From Fen-1273 sp035516035 (GTDB taxonomy: Bacteria; Bacteroidota; Ignavibacteria; UBA10030; UBA6906), in the NCBI GenBank assembly GCA_035516035.1, contig DATJAS010000103.1:1-64000 (forward strand): a stretch of 64,000 nt of DNA. The letters run 5' to 3'. Both the position numbers and the translations under genes were made by a program. Shown one piece after another: positions 61,106-64,000 of this stretch; positions within the stretch are counted from its first letter, which is position 1; each line of letters opens with the position of its first letter. The notes under the pieces are model-generated. The model worked only from the letters and a program-made list of their open reading frames with translations. It made no database searches and had not been told where the DNA came from.

Positions 61106-62257
61106 TTACGAACGCACTTGGGCGCCGCCGCGTGCAAACTCCCCCCACCGCCGGAGGCAGTACGCCCTCATCCTCTCCTTGTAGATGTCCCTGCCGAACG
61201 TGAGCGCGTGGGCGCGGATCGCCTGCGGATCAAACTCCGTCCGCCGCAGGAGGTCGAGCGCTTCGGCAAGCGCGCGCGCCGACCGCTCCCGGAAGAAGAC
61301 ACCCGTGCGGAGCGCGGGAGTATCGATCACCGTTTCCAGCGCGCCTCCCCGCGCCAGGGCGAGGACGGGCTTCCCCGCCGCCATCGCTTCGACGGGGACA
61401 ATGCCAAAATCCTCCTCGCCGGGGAATATGAGAGCCCTGCAGCCGGCGTAATACTCTTTCAGCGTCTCATCCGGTTGCCACCCTTCGAACGCAATCCTCG
61501 CCCCGGCCAGCTTCCGCAGCCGCCCCGCATCGGGGCCCTCCCCCACGATCACGAGCCGCTCCCCCGTGCGATTGAACGCCTCGATCGCGATATCGAGAGC
61601 CTTGTAGGGAACGAGCGCGCTCACGATCAGGTAGTAGCCGTCGTCGCGCGAGGAGAGCGCGAAGCGCGCCGTATCCACGGGAGGGTAGATCACGTCGGCG
61701 TCCCGGCCGTAAATCGCGCGGATCCGTCCGCGGACGTTCCCGGAGATCGCGACAAAGTGGTGCGGATGCGCCGCCGTGGCCACGTCCCACCGCCGCAGAG
61801 GTCCGACGCACGCGCGCATCGCGGCCCGCGTGAAAAGTCCGGCGCGGTTCTTCCCGAAGTATTCCCCGTACTGCCCCCAGATATACCGCATCGGCGTGTA
61901 GCAGTAACAGACGTGGAGCGCGCGGTGGGGAACGCGCGCGCCCTTCGCGACGCAGTGGTTCGAGGAGATGACGAGGTCGTACGCACCCAGGTCGAACTGC
62001 CGCACGGCGAGGGGAAACAGCGGGAGGTACCTCCGGTACTGCGTGGCCGCCGCGGGCAGGTGCTGGACAAACGTGGTGCGCGCGAGCGCGCGCTCGATCG
62101 TCGGGCTCACCGAGCCGGGGACGTGGAGCAGCGCGAAGACGTCCGCCTGCGGGAACACCTCGCAGAGCGCCTCGACGCATTTCTCTCCCCCCCGCATGGA
62201 GGTAAACCACTCGTGGACGATGGCCACGCGCCCTATGGCCGGCGCTTCCGCGTTCAT
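61106..62257 (-). CDS. Family-4 glycosyltransferase
   Basis: 383 residues. The N-terminal Rossmann domain has RVAIVHEWFTSMRGGEKCVEALCE. The C-terminal GT-B domain has YYLIVSALVPYKALDIAIEAF, LVIVGEGPDAGRLR, then the sugar-nucleotide site FPGEEDFGIVPVEAMAAGKP. This is the GT4 pattern EX7E. It probably adds a sugar in surface polysaccharide synthesis. No other polysaccharide genes lie next to it. Confidence 0.92.
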   Translation of the reverse strand: MNAEAPAIGRVAIVHEWFTSMRGGEKCVEALCEVFPQADVFALLHVPGSVSPTIERALARTTFVQHLPAAATQYRRYLPLFPLAVRQFDLGAYDLVISSNHCVAKGARVPHRALHVCYCYTPMRYIWGQYGEYFGKNRAGLFTRAAMRACVGPLRRWDVATAAHPHHFVAISGNVRGRIRAIYGRDADVIYPPVDTARFALSSRDDGYYLIVSALVPYKALDIAIEAFNRTGERLVIVGEGPDAGRLRKLAGARIAFEGWQPDETLKEYYAGCRALIFPGEEDFGIVPVEAMAAGKPVLALARGGALETVIDTPALRTGVFFRERSARALAEALDLLRRTEFDPQAIRAHALTFGRDIYKERMRAYCLRRWGEFARGGAQVRS

Positions 62258-62332
62258 GGGGCGCTAATATACCCAGATCGCCCGGGAGAAGCAAAGCCGG
62301 CGTTGACTCACCGGGAGGGACTCAGTATATTG

Positions 62333-63295
62333 ATGCATGCGCATGCCCCGCGTACTCCCGCCCGAGCAATGATCCTTCTTGCTGTCACCTGCGCCTGGGT
62401 GATCATCGCGATCGTGTTTGTCTCCGCGGTCCTCCTGGTCATCGGGCCCGGCATGCTGCTCCAGCCCTACCGGCGGACGATCGACTATTACCGGAAATAC
62501 ACCACGATCCTGCATCCGTCCGACATCGGTCTCCCGTCGGAGGACGTCGCGCTGAAGACCCCCGAGGGAATCGACCTGCGCTGCTGGCTCGTCCGCGCGC
62601 CGGGGATTCCCCGGGGCACCGTGATCTACCTCCACGGCGTGAGCGAGTGCAAGATCGTGGGGCTGCCGATGGCCGCCCGGCTGCACGCGCTGGGCTACAA
62701 CGTCTTCCTCTACGATTCGCGCCGCCACGGCGACAGCGGCGGCACCTACTGCACGTATGGCTTCTACGAGAAGCACGACGCGCGGGCGGTGATCAGCTAC
62801 CTCGTGTCGCGGCAGGATCTCCGGACGGGACGGATCGGGCTGTTCGGCACGTCGATGGGCGCCGCCGTGGCGATCCAGGTGGCGGCAATCGATGACCGCG
62901 TGGTGGCGCTCGTGGCCGAGAGCGGGTTCGCGACGCTCCGGACGATTTTCGACGACTACCAGAAGCGGATGATCAAACTCCCCTGGCACTACCTGCGCAA
63001 CCTCGTCATCCGGCGCTCGGAACACCTGGCCCATTTCAAGGCGAGCGCGGTCTCGCCGCTGGAGGCCGTCAGGAGCGTGCACGTCCCCGTCTTCATACTC
63101 CACGGCACGGCCGACACGCTGATCGACGCGCGCTACTCCTCGATGGTATTCGCCAGCGCGAACGAACCGAAGGAGCTGTGGCTGATCGAGGGGGCAAAGC
63201 ACAACGACATGGCGGATGTGGGGGGGGAAGAGTACACGCGCCGGGTGCTCGCCTTCTTTGAGCGCTACCTCGGCGCTCAGAAGGGGAACCAGTAA
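62333..63295 (+). CDS. Membrane-anchored alpha/beta hydrolase
   Basis: 320 residues from ATG 62333 (GGGAGGG 13 nt upstream); ATG 62369 is an alternative that keeps the anchor. An N-terminal membrane helix (about 13-38) is followed by an alpha/beta-hydrolase domain: VIYLHGVSE (oxyanion), DSRRHGDSGG, nucleophile Ser in GTSMGAAVA, Asp in LHGTADTLID and His in GAKHNDM. Similar to the BAAT/prolyl-peptidase-like family of unknown substrates. The downstream gene is convergent and overlaps its 3' end by about 19 bp. Confidence 0.88.
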   Translation: MHAHAPRTPARAMILLAVTCAWVIIAIVFVSAVLLVIGPGMLLQPYRRTIDYYRKYTTILHPSDIGLPSEDVALKTPEGIDLRCWLVRAPGIPRGTVIYLHGVSECKIVGLPMAARLHALGYNVFLYDSRRHGDSGGTYCTYGFYEKHDARAVISYLVSRQDLRTGRIGLFGTSMGAAVAIQVAAIDDRVVALVAESGFATLRTIFDDYQKRMIKLPWHYLRNLVIRRSEHLAHFKASAVSPLEAVRSVHVPVFILHGTADTLIDARYSSMVFASANEPKELWLIEGAKHNDMADVGGEEYTRRVLAFFERYLGAQKGNQ

Positions 63296-64000
63296 CTCGC
63301 CTTGAGCACCAGCGCGTCTTCGTGGGGGAGCCGGAACGTGTCGCCGAACCTTGTGCCGAACCCGGTGTCGTACAGGCCGCTGTTCCCGAATCTCCCCTGC
63401 GTCCAGACCAGGTAGAGCGCGCTGCCGGGAAGGTATTCCCAGCGCAGGAGCACGTTCGCGTTCAGCACCGCCTCGTTGAAGTCCGCGTTCGTGAACGAGG
63501 GGCTGGCGGGGTAGTCGTACGGGACGGGCGAGCCGTTCACGAACCGCCGGTAGTCGCGGTACTCCCCCCGGGCGAGCAGGATCTGCGTGAAGAACTGGAG
63601 CGAGAGCGTCCTCGTGAACGTGACCGTGCCCCGGAGCTCCAGGTCCGCTTCATCCACGTCCCTGTCGGCGAACACGCTGAAGGGGAGTGGGGAAACGGCC
63701 GTGTCCGTGATGTTCCCCCCGGGATACACCCAGGCCTCCTCGTGCCGCGAGCGGAGCCAGAGGAGCGTCGGGTTCAGCTCCACCCAAGGGACGGGACGGA
63801 TGCTCAGGGCGAGCGACCCGGTCACCGAACGCTTCCCGTGCTCGTCGAAGGCGTAAATCCCCGTGGCCGTCGCGTTGACGTTTGCCCTGGGATCGGACTG
63901 GACCTGCGCCGTGAGCGCGTGCCCCGCCGGCCGCCGGTAGAGCCCGATGATCCCCTTTTCCTCGTCGTCGTACGCCGGGAGATAGAGGTCGTAGATAAAC
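63277..64000 (-). CDS. DUF5916-type outer-membrane protein, C-terminal part (cut by window edge)
   Basis: 241 residues are visible, open to the right edge. Alternating strands such as VTGSLALSIRPVPWVELNPTLLW in pieces, LSLQFFTQILLARGEYRDYRRF and RWEYLPGSALYLVWTQGR end with VLKASYWFPF, the C-terminal beta-barrel of DUF5916 proteins of Bacteroidota, whose N-terminus usually has a family-9 carbohydrate-binding domain. That part lies beyond the window. It overlaps the hydrolase gene tail to tail. Confidence 0.78.
   Translation of the reverse strand, partial: FIYDLYLPAYDDEEKGIIGLYRRPAGHALTAQVQSDPRANVNATATGIYAFDEHGKRSVTGSLALSIRPVPWVELNPTLLWLRSRHEEAWVYPGGNITDTAVSPLPFSVFADRDVDEADLELRGTVTFTRTLSLQFFTQILLARGEYRDYRRFVNGSPVPYDYPASPSFTNADFNEAVLNANVLLRWEYLPGSALYLVWTQGRFGNSGLYDTGFGTRFGDTFRLPHEDALVLKASYWFPF

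Overview
The window looks like a chromosomal segment from a high-GC member of the Bacteroidota/Chlorobiota/Ignavibacteriota (FCB) assemblage. Several secreted proteins end in the type IX secretion (T9SS) C-terminal sorting domain (motif NPFNP, ending GVYYYRL). The ATP synthase operon carries atpB-E-F-H-A-G without atpD/atpC, as is usual in Chlorobi and Bacteroidetes. The species cannot be named from the sequence alone. Base composition shifts visibly: roughly the first 10 kb are AT-richer and gene-sparse to moderately dense, whereas from about 12.7 kb onward the DNA is GC-rich, tightly packed core genome.

Region 1 (1-10.6 kb, accessory). The first 2.6 kb hold little convincing coding sequence: a partial reading frame at the edge, a minus-strand cluster of very small genes (two of them paralogous), a perfect palindrome and a triple 22-bp tandem repeat. 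Two copies of a 67-bp tRNA-Pro(GGG) segment lie in direct orientation at 2649-2715 and 9793-9859. The left copy lacks the 5' acceptor strand; the right copy is complete but has two anticodon-stem mismatches. Paired 8-mers with a 12-bp period sit next to them, and an integrase C-terminal remnant with a mutated catalytic Tyr follows the left copy. I read this as a decayed, tRNA-Pro-targeted integrated element, with a second one probably lying to its left. Its cargo is six exported proteins: two with T9SS signals, two probable lipoproteins and a tandem pair of paralogous secreted proteins. A GNAT acetyltransferase, an in-frame relic of a T9SS sorting domain and a terminator follow.

Region 2 (10.6-30.3 kb). 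A large T9SS-exported propeller-like protein, DUF2277, a zinc-ribbon membrane protein and a CPBP protease come first. A minus-strand block then carries alpha-2-macroglobulin, penicillin-binding protein 1C and a TPR-tailed membrane glycosyltransferase-like protein. A second polytopic glycosyltransferase-like protein, DUF2147, a PAP2 phosphatase and a DinG/XPD helicase follow.

Region 3 (30.3-49.6 kb). HU, a hybrid histidine kinase, a RodZ-like protein, LigA, a half-length heptosyltransferase-like protein and a STAS protein are on the plus strand. Pyruvate kinase, sirtuin, penicillin acylase, an outer-membrane barrel, a Gly/Tyr-rich lipoprotein, a second barrel-like protein, an amidohydrolase, CysS and RecN are on the minus strand.

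Region 4 (49.6-64 kb). An MqnA-like protein precedes the classic ffh-rpsP-khpA-rimM-trmD-rplS translation/secretion cluster. Then comes the F1Fo ATP synthase operon, whose upstream end is joined closely to bactofilin and an M23 peptidase behind a strong sigma-70-type promoter. A family-4 glycosyltransferase, an alpha/beta hydrolase and the C-terminal part of a DUF5916-type barrel protein close the window.
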